From UBA3907 sp033810155 (GTDB taxonomy: Bacteria > Bacillota > Sulfobacillia > Fermentithermobacillales > Fermentithermobacillaceae), in contig JAPXKJ010000037.1 of assembly GCA_033810155.1 (NCBI GenBank), forward strand, positions 1 through 10,882: 10,882 nucleotides of DNA. The letters are read 5' to 3'. Of this stretch, positions 1-6,505 are shown one piece after another. Within the stretch, counting starts at the first letter, position 1, and every line of letters begins with the position of its first letter. The notes beneath the pieces are model-generated. The model ran no database searches. It was given only the letters and a program-made list of their open reading frames with translations, and was not told where the DNA came from. The position numbers and the translations under genes are program-made.

Positions 1-35
1 AAGAAACAGGGGGTTCCGCAGTCCCCCTGTTTCTT
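1..35. terminator. Intrinsic terminator, probably bidirectional
   Basis: A perfect 13-bp inverted repeat (AAGAAACAGGGGG at 1-13, CCCCCTGTTTCTT at 23-35) encloses a 9-nt loop. Read on the minus strand it starts 25 nt after the stop of the last membrane-operon gene, so it is the natural end of that operon. Its A/T-rich outer arms give a U-rich 3' side in both directions (TTTCTTTTCCT follows on the plus strand), so it could also stop a gene arriving from the left of the window. Confidence 0.85.
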
Positions 36-60
36 TTCCTATAGCCTTGCCCGGATTTCC

Positions 61-669
61 TTACTTTATGAGGTGCAACGTATCTTTGAAGATTATCTCA
101 AGCTGACCGATGATAAGTGACAGATAGGCCATGGTGATTGAACCGTAGGCGGAGCCAAAGGCGACCATCAGCGCGTAGCGACCTAATTGCGAAGCTCCCT
201 TACGTACGGGTGTTTCCTTCTTCACTGTGAAAATGAAGTACCATATGACCAGAACGACTATGACGAAGTAAAGTATGTTGTTGATGTTGTTGAGATTGAT
301 GAAAGTGTCAAATATCTGAGGCATAAAGGTCGCTGGGTTGAACGCTAGGTGGTTTCCTGCGCCATAACCAATCCAGAAACCCATGCATATTTTAGATAGC
401 CATTCATACCCTTTGAAGAATCTGAAGTATATCAAGCAGCCGATTAGGGCAGGGATAATCAGTGAGTAGTGCTGATTTCCAATGATTTCGTCATTTATTC
501 TAGGTATAACTTGCACTAGTATCGTGTATCCTATCCCATAGCCTGTAGCGATGCCCACAAGTAAGTGTTCAGCCAGGTTGTATAACGGATTATCCTCTTT
601 CCACAAGTATGACCAGGCCATGACAATGCAGATTGAGGCTGTTATGTTACCCAATTGTTCTACTGTCAT
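61..669 (-). CDS. Polytopic membrane protein, last gene of the four-gene membrane operon
   Basis: Function not recognised. The 202-residue product is very hydrophobic, with about six likely membrane segments (roughly residues 5-22, 33-52, 63-80, 87-103, 128-148 and 163-188) and short charged loops such as VKKETPVRKG between the fifth and sixth. It has no cleavable signal peptide and no catalytic motif that I can see. I chose ATG at 669 because GGAGG lies 7 nt upstream. The in-frame TTG at 687 lies upstream of that ribosome binding site and overlaps the stop of the preceding gene. Spacing to that gene is 14 nt, so translation is probably coupled. It most likely partners the bitopic protein encoded just upstream. 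Confidence is high that it is a gene and low on any role. Confidence 0.85.
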   Translation of the reverse strand: MTVEQLGNITASICIVMAWSYLWKEDNPLYNLAEHLLVGIATGYGIGYTILVQVIPRINDEIIGNQHYSLIIPALIGCLIYFRFFKGYEWLSKICMGFWIGYGAGNHLAFNPATFMPQIFDTFINLNNINNILYFVIVVLVIWYFIFTVKKETPVRKGASQLGRYALMVAFGSAYGSITMAYLSLIIGQLEIIFKDTLHLIK

Positions 670-683
670 CTCATGACCTCCTT

Positions 684-1529
684 TCAATAGGTCGCTTGCT
701 GCTTTTGTTTCCTGGCAGCAAAGTATCCTATGTTACCTAGTATCAAGAATACAATGACTGTAACGTGTCCTAGAGACTGGGCGTCCATACCTGCACAACC
801 TTTTCCTGGAGCTCCAACCAGCAGCTCGTATTCCGCAGCTCCTCTTAATCCTCCGAGGAAGCCTTTTAGCTGTCCGGAACGAATGTAGTGTTGCACTCCT
901 GAGTACATAGTCAGTGATGCGCCACCCGTTAGTGGTTTTTTCAGGGGTTCGGCGACATATTGCATCCAGTCACTGTATCCAGGGCTTCCTACTGTCGTGA
1001 CGAACAACAGGTCTACGTCATCACGAACCGATTTTACCTCCTGCATGATTGGGAATTTGTCCAACGATTCTCCGTTCCAGTCGACTCCTAGAGCACCTTC
1101 AGCGATGTTGTCAACAATGAGTTTCATCGTTGCTTCAGCATTTATTCTGTATCCTAGGTTGATCCAATCAACACCGTATTCTTTGCCCATTTCTTGGGCA
1201 ACTTCGTTTATGTGATTGTAGACTAGAGTAGGACCGACGGTTTCATTAAACAGAGCAGTTGCTATAATTTTGCAGTTTTTTCTGAAAGCTTGACGTGCCA
1301 GCGCGGTTATCATGGGATTTAACTCGGGAGCATTCCCGGGACCGGTGTCATGAGAGACCCATATCACTGAACCGTCGGGCAGATTCTCTATGGTTTCGTA
1401 TACCTGTCTAGAAGCGTCGGATATCATGATAGGCAGTCCTATTGGCTTAAACATAGGAATCAACAAACATAAAAGTATGATTACATACAGAATCCTTATA
1501 TCTATGTGCTGCAGTTTTTCCCAGTTCAC
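684..1529 (-). CDS. Bitopic membrane protein with soluble alpha/beta middle, distant relative of the DUF6754-like gene
   Basis: The 281-residue product has an N-terminal membrane segment (about 12-27), a long soluble region (about 35-250) and a C-terminal membrane segment (about 254-272) followed by a basic tail. The soluble part begins with a strand GSVIWVSHDTGPGNAPE (53-69), then a helix and a second strand KIIATALFN (87-95), a pattern of alternating beta and alpha units. The first gene of the operon has the same topology and a comparable strand-loop-helix-strand (VHFSPGMSGFGSE, then TRLIVTTRR), so I infer the two are distant paralogs; the identity is low. The start is GTG at 1529, preceded by AAAGGGGGGATCCAA. 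It is third in the operon, with a 17-nt gap to the previous gene and 14 nt to the next. Biochemical role unknown. Confidence 0.83.
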   Translation of the reverse strand: MNWEKLQHIDIRILYVIILLCLLIPMFKPIGLPIMISDASRQVYETIENLPDGSVIWVSHDTGPGNAPELNPMITALARQAFRKNCKIIATALFNETVGPTLVYNHINEVAQEMGKEYGVDWINLGYRINAEATMKLIVDNIAEGALGVDWNGESLDKFPIMQEVKSVRDDVDLLFVTTVGSPGYSDWMQYVAEPLKKPLTGGASLTMYSGVQHYIRSGQLKGFLGGLRGAAEYELLVGAPGKGCAGMDAQSLGHVTVIVFLILGNIGYFAARKQKQQATY

Positions 1530-1546
1530 TTGGATCCCCCCTTTCT

Positions 1547-2164
1547 TTACGAACCTGTCCAGCTTCGTTCAAGGCCCAGAATAACCCTAATTGACGCCGC
1601 ATATGCTCCAATGCCAGCGCCAAGACGTATACCGCGCATGCCTGCTGAGTTAGGTACTGTGAGTATCCACTCGCCGACTTTTGAAATGCCCGGGAAAATG
1701 GCATCTCCAATCGGGGCTTGTGCAAGCATTAGTAATACGGCTGCTCCGAGAAGAAGGCTAGCTTCGAGATTCTTGAGTTTGAAAGAACGATATGCGGCAG
1801 AACATACGTAAAAGCCCAATAGAGCATAAATGGCGCTATCGATCCTGTTAGCAATGTTATCAACGATGAATAATGTGACTTCTCCGTTTACGCCATTCGT
1901 TAAGGTTACGATGGCTGCAATTACCATTGCTATGAGTGCTATCACGCTGTATATCCATTTGGGACGCCTTCTTGATACGTTTCCGTAATGTAAACGAGTC
2001 AGGTTGATAGCACCCAAAAGGAATGCAAACTCGTAAGTCACCTGGCTCCACGTATCGAGTTCCTTGATAGTAGCTGCGCCAAAATCACCGAAGTCGATGA
2101 ACTTAACTCCCATTACAATTACGGCCGTCACAGCAACTACTATAAGTGGAAGTTGTCTTTTCAC
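1547..2164 (-). CDS. Polytopic membrane protein, second gene of the membrane operon
   Basis: The 205-residue product has a membrane segment at about 5-22, further hydrophobic stretches at about 42-56, 71-89, 106-122 and 133-150, and a glycine/alanine-rich C-terminal segment (about 178-196, containing RGIRLGAGIGAYAASIR) that may be a sixth membrane or re-entrant helix. There is an Arg-rich loop SRRRPKW near residue 64-70. I see no enzyme motif. The start is GTG at 2164, preceded by AAAAGGGGGAAGAAAA, which places a GGGGGA ribosome binding site at suitable distance; the first gene ends 14 nt upstream. Similar length and topology to the last gene of the operon suggest an equivalent role in a repeated two-protein module, but sequence similarity between the two is not obvious. 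Function unknown. Confidence 0.83.
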   Translation of the reverse strand: MKRQLPLIVVAVTAVIVMGVKFIDFGDFGAATIKELDTWSQVTYEFAFLLGAINLTRLHYGNVSRRRPKWIYSVIALIAMVIAAIVTLTNGVNGEVTLFIVDNIANRIDSAIYALLGFYVCSAAYRSFKLKNLEASLLLGAAVLLMLAQAPIGDAIFPGISKVGEWILTVPNSAGMRGIRLGAGIGAYAASIRVILGLERSWTGS

Positions 2165-2178
2165 TTTTCTTCCCCCTT

Positions 2179-2991
2179 TTAGAGCGACAAAAAGTCAATA
2201 AGGCTTTGCGCGTCGCCTTTGACCGTTGCGATGATAGTCCCTATAACTACTAAGCAACCTACGGCAAGTTTCAGCATGTCTTGAGCTACCACAGTCCCTG
2301 TGAGCATCGGGTCTTTCGAGAGATAAGCAGATGCAGCAAAAAGTTCTTCACCTATTAGCGTATAGTCGCAGGTGACTATGAAGAAGTGGATTTGGAATAT
2401 GTTCGTGTTTGCGCCTATCTGAATGCAGCCCGCTTGCGCGCCTGCTTCCGCGAGCACCAATGCCTCTGCCATCCAGTAACCTATCATCAAGTTCGCCGCA
2501 GGTTTTTCACGCTGAAATATGCCCATAACGGCAGCAGTGTAACTGAACTGCCATTCTGACACATACCTTATATCTTCTGGGTTGAACGCATCTGGGCGTC
2601 CTGCTTCAAGGTATGCCTGTTTGACTATGTCTGATGCAACGGGGTGGATGTAAGGTCTTCTGGTGGTTACAATGAGTCTTGTGTCGTATTGAGCGGCCAT
2701 TTTTGCTACGTAAGACAAAACAGCAAGTCCTGCGTACATTTCCGACCCGAATCCGCTCATTCCGGGAGAAAAGTGGACGGGTTTGCCCATCTCAGTCGCA
2801 CGTCCTAACGCTTCATCGATGGCTTCCAAGCCTGCTATTTTCCGAATCTCAGGGATGTGAAGACCTGCTCTAGCTCTTTGGATCATCACGAACACCAAAG
2901 CAAACAATGAAGCAATCAAGATGAAATCCCAAAGCATGCCAGGGCCGAAGATGAAGACTCCCTCAACGGTTCCTTCTGCGAGTAAAGTCAA
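2179..2991 (-). CDS. DUF6754-like bitopic membrane protein, first gene of the membrane operon
   Basis: The 270-residue product has a membrane segment at about 19-37, a soluble domain at about 45-235 and a C-terminal membrane segment at about 240-258. The soluble part holds KPVHFSPGMSGFGSEM (70-85), TRLIVTTRRPYIHPVAS (104-120) and the stretch VTCDYTLIGEELFAASAYLS near 210-229, which I associate with the uncharacterised DUF6754 family. That assignment is from memory and not checked. The start is TTG at 2991; AGGAGG at 3001-3006 sits 9 nt upstream and no ATG or GTG in frame fits it. It leads a four-gene operon with gaps of 14-17 nt. The long structured leader upstream and the neighbouring MarR gene suggest regulated expression. 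The reaction, if any, is unknown; a scaffold or binding role at the membrane is equally possible. Confidence 0.8.
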   Translation of the reverse strand: MTLLAEGTVEGVFIFGPGMLWDFILIASLFALVFVMIQRARAGLHIPEIRKIAGLEAIDEALGRATEMGKPVHFSPGMSGFGSEMYAGLAVLSYVAKMAAQYDTRLIVTTRRPYIHPVASDIVKQAYLEAGRPDAFNPEDIRYVSEWQFSYTAAVMGIFQREKPAANLMIGYWMAEALVLAEAGAQAGCIQIGANTNIFQIHFFIVTCDYTLIGEELFAASAYLSKDPMLTGTVVAQDMLKLAVGCLVVIGTIIATVKGDAQSLIDFLSL

Positions 2992-3017
2992 TGAGACTCA
3001 CCTCCTAATTTGGTTAC

Positions 3018-3049
3018 GCCTCAACATGAGTTAGTACATGTTGTGAGGC
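3018..3049 (-). promoter_or_regulatory. Leader hairpin upstream of the membrane operon
   Basis: On the minus strand GCCTCA-CA-ACATG pairs with CATGTTGAGGC around an 8-nt loop, giving an 11-bp stem with a 2-nt bulge. It ends 11-12 nt before the AGGAGG of the first operon gene and begins just after the stop codon of a tiny upstream reading frame. There is no U-tract after it, so it is not a normal terminator. A role in message stability or translational control is inference. Confidence 0.5.
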
Positions 3050-3050
3050 C

Positions 3051-3128
3051 TTAGCCTATTCGATCTCCATATAGAGATTTCACATAGAGAATTCTGATCT
3101 GGGTCATCCCTGCGGCATTCACCTCCTA
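3051..3128 (-). promoter_or_regulatory. Possible leader peptide with its own ribosome binding site
   Basis: TAGGAGGTGA (minus strand, 3119-3128) is a near-ideal ribosome binding site about 115 nt upstream of the one used by the first operon gene (TTAGGAGGTGA). An 18-codon frame (ATG at 3107, peptide MTQIRILYVKSLYGDRIG, stop at 3051-3053) follows, but its ATG lies 14 nt from GGAGG. An alternative ATG at 3118 is closer and gives only four codons. Two near-identical 10-mers, CATATAGAGA (3068-3077) and CACATAGAGA (3081-3090), lie inside. Either a leader peptide or a decayed gene start. Confidence 0.3.
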
Positions 3129-3146
3129 TAGGCAATTGTCCGACGA

Positions 3147-3174
3147 CCGACTTCAATACTCCGACTTCAATACT
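3147..3174. repeat. 14-bp perfect tandem repeat next to an AT-rich box
   Basis: CCGACTTCAATACT is repeated twice without spacer (3147-3160, 3161-3174). The second copy abuts CTATAAT (TATAAT at 3176-3181). It may be a regulator site in a promoter or replication slippage; the only plus-strand -35 candidate inside it (TTCAAT, 18-bp spacing) is poor. Confidence 0.6.
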
Positions 3175-3262
3175 CTATAATATGCAACTATCGTGCCAGC
3201 GATCGAAAAACTGGCTGAACTGGGGCTTTACAGATTATGTTATTTGGCACTCGATTCACAGC

Positions 3263-3280
3263 TGTTCGGTTTTCCGAACA
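3263..3280. promoter_or_regulatory. Operator-like palindrome 1
   Basis: TGTTCGG-TTTT-CCGAACA is an inverted repeat with 7-bp arms and a 4-bp centre. A further half-site TTCGG follows directly at 3281-3285. A second palindrome of the same design is centred 41 bp away, close to four helical turns, so both would present the same DNA face. Length and symmetry fit a dimeric winged-helix repressor such as the MarR protein encoded downstream. As RNA it would form a short hairpin, which is the main alternative. Confidence 0.55.
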
Positions 3281-3304
3281 TTCGGAAGCGACATTGGATG
3301 TAGT

Positions 3305-3320
3305 GTTCGGTATTCCGAAC
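3305..3320. promoter_or_regulatory. Operator-like palindrome 2
   Basis: GTTCGG-TATT-CCGAAC has the same 6-bp arms as palindrome 1, and its centre differs at one base. It lies about 310 bp upstream of the marR promoter and about 315 bp upstream of the first gene of the membrane operon, so which transcript it would control is not settled by position. Confidence 0.55.
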
Positions 3321-3584
3321 TACTGGGTTGTGCGGTTAGGTCTATTATCTGAGGTGCTATATTACGCTGATACATCCGCGGGTTTCATTTTCTATTGCGT
3401 TGCGACGTTTTCCATGTTGTTGTTTGTTCTTAGACACCTCGGAATGTACTGCATAACTATAAAGAGTATAGCATAGCAATCATGGTTGTGCATGAGTAAC
3501 GCGAGACGGAGTGGTTGATATTGTGATATTCATTCATTCGTTCTCGAAGGGCGAAAAGTGTGGCCACCGATGCCTCGTTTTAAT

Positions 3585-3613
3585 GAAGCAGAAAGTGCCG
3601 TCCCCCATGCTTC
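3585..3613 (+). repeat. REP-like 29-bp palindromic element, copy 1
   Basis: Starts GAAGCA and ends TGCTTC, with the core GCCGTCCCCC between. It matches the other two copies at most positions (24 of 29 with the copy at 8450-8478 read in the same sense). Flanking bases extend the arms to ATGAAGCA / TGCTTCAT (3583-3615). It is the most diverged copy and ends five bases before the -35 box of the marR promoter. Confidence 0.75.
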
Positions 3614-3617
3614 ATGC

Positions 3618-3646
3618 TTGACTGATTGAGTTATGAATTCTAGACT
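3618..3646 (+). promoter_or_regulatory. Predicted sigma-A promoter of marR
   Basis: TTGACT (3618-3623) and TAGACT (3641-3646) are separated by 17 bp and match the -35 and -10 consensus at five and four of six positions. Initiation near 3653 would give a leader of about 46 nt with the GGGAGGTGA ribosome binding site at its end. No GTTCGG palindrome overlaps it. Confidence 0.45.
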
Positions 3647-3698
3647 TGAACTAAGCGGAAGATTGGTTTTTATGTTGGAGGGCGGGAGGTGATTGGGA

Positions 3699-4148
3699 AT
3701 GTCCTCGCAGGTGTGTTCGGAGTCGGTTGCTGAGATTGAGCGCCTTTTGAGGCACGTGTCTTTTATCATTAAGAGACGAGGTCGCGATATCCTCAAGAAT
3801 TTCGATATAACTACGCCTCAGTTTCTGGCTCTTCAGGTTTTACGTGATGAGCCTGGAATTACCATGGGTGAGCTTTGTGAAAAGCTGTTTTTGGCTTGTT
3901 CAACTGCAACTGATCTTGTGGATCGCATGGAGAAAAATGGCTATGTGAATCGTCAACGTGATCTCGAAGATAGAAGAGTTATACGGCTTTTCATAACCGA
4001 GAAGGGTGAGGAGATTATCCACGAGGTGATTTTGGCTAGAAGGCGTTACGTCGAGCAGATACTTAAGGAGCTTTCTGCAGAAGAGATTGAGCAATTAGCC
4101 ACCTCATTGGAGAAACTGCACTCGCTAATGCATTCTGAGAACGTTTGA
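3699..4148 (+). CDS. MarR-family transcriptional regulator
   Basis: A 149-residue protein of typical MarR length. The winged helix-turn-helix spans about residues 36-105: TPQFLALQVLRDEPGITMGEL (39-59), a recognition helix around 66-79 (ACSTATDLVDRMEKNG) and the wing with the family signature DLEDRRVIRLFIT (88-100). The flanking N- and C-terminal helices would form the dimer interface. Such proteins bind palindromic operators and release them on ligand binding or oxidation. Three cysteines (6, 60, 67), two of them in the DNA-binding region, leave thiol sensing open; that is speculation. I prefer ATG at 3699 (9 nt after GGAGG) over TTG at 3693. It is divergent from the membrane operon across a region with two palindromes, which suggests it regulates that operon or itself. 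Ligand unknown. Confidence 0.95.
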   Translation: MSSQVCSESVAEIERLLRHVSFIIKRRGRDILKNFDITTPQFLALQVLRDEPGITMGELCEKLFLACSTATDLVDRMEKNGYVNRQRDLEDRRVIRLFITEKGEEIIHEVILARRRYVEQILKELSAEEIEQLATSLEKLHSLMHSENV

Positions 4149-4284
4149 ACTCAGTCTGTGCATAGTGCGGTGTGATTTTGGGGCCCGGAACCGTGTATAT
4201 CCTCTGTGAATTTTAGGGTGTACGTGTTCTACGGTAGGGCTTTTTGTGTTTTAGGTGAAACTTTTTTTGTGACCTGACAGTACT

Positions 4285-4298
4285 GCGCCGGTCGGCGC
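4285..4298 (+). other. Small GC hairpin upstream of the UPF0316 gene
   Basis: GCGCC-GGTC-GGCGC forms a 5-bp stem. A second GGCGC at 4314-4318 could pair with the same left arm, giving two exclusive structures, but it overlaps the predicted promoter, so the hairpin is more likely transcribed only by readthrough from marR. No clear intrinsic terminator follows marR; the interval 4149-4381 is otherwise T-rich and featureless. Confidence 0.3.
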
Positions 4299-4308
4299 TT
4301 GAGATCCT

Positions 4309-4338
4309 TTGACGGCGCTGGCATGTGTGCGATATGGT
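4309..4338 (+). promoter_or_regulatory. Predicted sigma-A promoter of the UPF0316-rph cluster
   Basis: TTGACG (4309-4314) and TATGGT (4333-4338) with an 18-bp spacer match the -35 and -10 consensus at five and four of six positions. Initiation near 4345 gives a leader of about 37 nt to the GTG start at 4382, and excludes the longer in-frame start at 4325. Confidence 0.4.
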
Positions 4339-4381
4339 TAGCTTTGTCTCTTTTTTACTTCGAGGTTCGGGGGTGATAGCA

Positions 4382-4900
4382 GTGTTTGTTGAATACCTAG
4401 TAATTTTTGTGGCCAGGGTCTGTGACGTCAGTTTGTCTACTTTGAGGATGCTGATGGTTGTTCGTGGAAAGAAGTATCCGGCGGCAGCGATCGGGATGGC
4501 TGAAGCGACCATATACATAGCTGCTCTAGGAAGAGTAATGACTAACTTGAACGATCCGTGGAAGATGTTGGCCTATGGGCTTGGGTTTGCGACGGGGACC
4601 CTTCTTGGCAGTTATATAGAGGAAAGACTCGCAATGGGGCATGTTTCTTTGGAAGTCATTCCACCTGAGGAATTCGGGGAGGAACTGCTCAAGGCGCTGA
4701 GGACCGCAGGCTATGGAGTTACTGCTCTGACGGGTTATGGGCTCAAAGGTGAAAAGATGGTGCTTCTGATCTCAACAGATAGAAAAAGTCTTCCAAGGTT
4801 GACTCAACTGATAGAGGAATTTGCACCGGATTCATTTGTAACGGTGCTGGAGACACGTGCGGTTCGCGGTGGAGTAACACCGTTTAGACCTGCGAAGTAG
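4382..4900 (+). CDS. UPF0316 / DUF2179 membrane protein (DUF5698 plus DUF2179)
   Basis: A 172-residue protein, the usual length for the family. The N-terminal half has three membrane segments (about 3-22, 33-50, 62-80) with the typical FVARVCDVSLSTLRMLMVV opening, followed by RGKKYPAAAIGMAEATIYI. The C-terminal part (about 92-160) is the cytosolic DUF2179 domain, a small alpha/beta fold with GYGVTALTGYGLKGEKMVLL. The family is widespread in Bacillota and its function is not known; DUF2179 domains are suspected of ligand binding. The start is GTG at 4382, which matches where homologs begin and has GGGGGTGA a few bases upstream. It lies 59 nt before rph and may share its transcript. Confidence 0.9.
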   Translation: MFVEYLVIFVARVCDVSLSTLRMLMVVRGKKYPAAAIGMAEATIYIAALGRVMTNLNDPWKMLAYGLGFATGTLLGSYIEERLAMGHVSLEVIPPEEFGEELLKALRTAGYGVTALTGYGLKGEKMVLLISTDRKSLPRLTQLIEEFAPDSFVTVLETRAVRGGVTPFRPAK

Positions 4901-4959
4901 CGTGAGGCTACCGTGAAAGACCAGTTATTGGGCGGTAAATAGTTTCGGAGGTGTATCAT

Positions 4960-5694
4960 ATGCGAATTGACGGACGTGGGCCTGGCGATCTAAGGCCTGT
5001 CACAATAACGCCTGGGATCCTAAAGTATCCTATAGGTTCGTGCCTTGTTGAAAATGGGGAAACAATGGTGATATGTACTGCAATGGTTGAAGATAAAGTA
5101 CCGCCTTTTTTGAAAGGCACATCATCGGGTTGGATAACTGCTGAATACTCCATGTTGCCCGGGGCGACGCAGACCAGGAGCGGAAGAGAAGCGGTAAGAG
5201 GCAGGCAGGGTGGTAGAACTATGGAGATTCAGCGCTTGATAGGCCGCAGTTTACGGGCTATAGTGGACCTTAGCTTACTAGGCGAAAGAACCATCTGGTT
5301 GGACTGCGATGTTATCCAGGCTGACGGAGGAACTAGAACTGCTTCGATAACCGGAAGTTTTGTAAGTCTTGCGCTTGCTCTTAGTAGGCTCAAAGAAGTA
5401 GAGAACTGGGAGACCTTTCCCATCATTGACTATGTTGCGGCAGTAAGTGTGGGAATATATCAAGGCGAGCCTGTTTTGGATCTTTGCTATGCTGAAGACT
5501 CGGCGGCGGAGGTTGATATGAACGTGGTTATGACTGGAAAAGGAGAATACGTTGAGATACAAGGAACTGCTGAGCACTCTCCGTTTTCCCAGTCCCGCCT
5601 CAATGAGTTATTGGATCTTGCACAGCGAGGCATCAGCCAGCTCGTAGAAATTCAGAAACAGGTCTTAGGTTCAGCAGCTTCAAATATTGTATAA
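4960..5694 (+). CDS. rph: Ribonuclease PH
   Basis: A phosphorolytic 3'-5' exoribonuclease that trims tRNA precursor 3' ends, using phosphate and releasing nucleoside diphosphates; it works as a cytosolic hexamer. The 244-residue length is normal. Family signatures are all present: MRIDGRGPGDLRPV at the start, VEDKVPPFLKG, GWITAEYSMLPGAT, GRTMEIQRLIGRSLRAIVDL (phosphate-binding Arg region), IWLDCDVIQADGGTRTAS, and the metal site region DLCYAEDSAAEVDMNVVMTG with its conserved acidic residues. ATG at 4960 follows GGAGG by 8 nt; the in-frame GTG at 4951 overlaps that site. It is followed by rdgB after 77 nt, a common Bacillota order linking RNA turnover and nucleotide pool cleaning. Nothing appears truncated or mutated. 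Confidence 0.98.
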   Translation: MRIDGRGPGDLRPVTITPGILKYPIGSCLVENGETMVICTAMVEDKVPPFLKGTSSGWITAEYSMLPGATQTRSGREAVRGRQGGRTMEIQRLIGRSLRAIVDLSLLGERTIWLDCDVIQADGGTRTASITGSFVSLALALSRLKEVENWETFPIIDYVAAVSVGIYQGEPVLDLCYAEDSAAEVDMNVVMTGKGEYVEIQGTAEHSPFSQSRLNELLDLAQRGISQLVEIQKQVLGSAASNIV

Positions 5695-5771
5695 TTGATG
5701 CTGAAGCATTGTTAGTATCGAGCGGTACATTAGACTACCCTAGACTTGGAAAAGCAGAATGGTGGTTTCAG

Positions 5772-6395
5772 ATGGCGAACGAAAAGAGAGTTACTTTGGT
5801 TGTAGCCTCGCGGAACTCGAGCAAGGTAAACGAGATAAGACGAATATTTGTTGAGTATATGCCGCATGTAGAGTGGACTTTTTTGAGCGCTCATGATTTG
5901 GGCTTTCCGGAAATAGACGAAACCGGCGAGACCTTTATGGAAAATGCTGCCATAAAGGCAATTGCGGGGGCTGGATACTCAGGACGCATATGTATTGGAG
6001 AGGATTCAGGCATAGAAGTTGATAAGTTGGGCGGGGCTCCTGGTGTTAGGTCACACAGGTTTTCAGACAGCGGTTCGGACGAAGACAACAATCAGTTGCT
6101 TTTGAGACTTCTTAAAGATGTTCCCTGGGCTGAAAGGACATGTCGATATAAGTGTGCAATTGCGATAGCTGATACTGAGGGGATCATTGGCCAAGTAGAA
6201 GGAACTGTGGAAGGCATAATTGACGTAGAGCCCAAAGGAAGTAACGGGTTTGGGTATGATCCTATTTTCTACTCGCAGGAGCTAGGCAAGACGTTTGGGC
6301 AGGCATCTGATTCAGAAAAAGATAGGGTAAGCCACAGAAGAAGGGCCGTAGAGAACTTGATGAACCTAGCTAAGGATTACTTCACGGATTGGTGA
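5772..6395 (+). CDS. rdgB: XTP/dITP diphosphatase (RdgB/HAM1 family)
   Basis: This enzyme hydrolyses XTP, dITP and ITP to monophosphate and pyrophosphate, keeping deaminated purines out of DNA and RNA. The 207-residue product shows the family motifs in order: substrate loop ASRNSSKVNEI (about 12-22), ETGETFMENAAIKA, the metal/catalytic segment GEDSGIEVDKLGGAPGVRSHRF, GSNGFGYDPIFY, and the C-terminal GKTFGQASDSEKDRVSHRRRA. ATG at 5772 puts the first strand VTLVVASRN at the expected distance from the N-terminus. Its ribosome binding site is weak (GGTGG), and the reading frame is open back to TTG at 5709, but that extension looks unlike the family. It lies between rph and the phosphodiesterase, probably in one operon. 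Confidence 0.96.
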   Translation: MANEKRVTLVVASRNSSKVNEIRRIFVEYMPHVEWTFLSAHDLGFPEIDETGETFMENAAIKAIAGAGYSGRICIGEDSGIEVDKLGGAPGVRSHRFSDSGSDEDNNQLLLRLLKDVPWAERTCRYKCAIAIADTEGIIGQVEGTVEGIIDVEPKGSNGFGYDPIFYSQELGKTFGQASDSEKDRVSHRRRAVENLMNLAKDYFTDW

Positions 6396-6505
6396 TCCAT
6401 GCTTGGTCGAGTACGGTTCTTTCCTGCCGGTCCGATACTTTGCCTGCTGCCATACCTTAGAAGCCAAAGCAACCGTTCATAGTGAGACCTAAAAGGGGTG
6501 GTATC

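Larger units (their letters stand above)
2992..3698. other. Structured divergent intergenic region
   Basis: This is the only long gene-free stretch of the window, between the minus-strand membrane operon and the plus-strand marR gene. It holds, left to right, a leader hairpin, a second ribosome binding site with a tiny reading frame, a 14-bp tandem repeat, an AT-rich box at 3176-3182 (TATAAT on plus, TATTAT on minus), two GTTCGG-type palindromes, a REP-like element and a good promoter for marR. No -35 box matching TATTAT is convincing: the nearest candidate (TCGATC, 18-bp spacing) scores only three of six. The promoter of the membrane operon is therefore not firmly placed. Confidence 0.7.

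Noticed and set aside
1447..1811. Frames on both strands overlapping two membrane genes
   Set aside because: Shadows of the real genes, which have proper ribosome binding sites and membrane-protein composition.
3147..3174. Start of a CRISPR array
   Set aside because: Only two 14-bp units with no spacer between them and no cas genes.
3263..3320. LexA/SOS box
   Set aside because: Gram-positive LexA sites read CGAAC-N4-GTTCG; here the half-sites point the other way (GTTCGG-N4-CCGAAC).
3237..3476. 79-codon plus-strand frame in the long intergenic region
   Set aside because: No ribosome binding site before its ATG, no recognisable protein features, and its 5' part is occupied by the two operator-like palindromes.
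5703..5708. GAAGCA after rph as the arm of another REP-like copy
   Set aside because: No TGCTTC arm or CCGTCCCC core at the expected distance.
6411..6423. ACGGTTCTTT, a possible fourth REP-like copy
   Set aside because: Only about 10 bases match and the GAAGCA/TGCTTC arms are missing; a chance match cannot be excluded.
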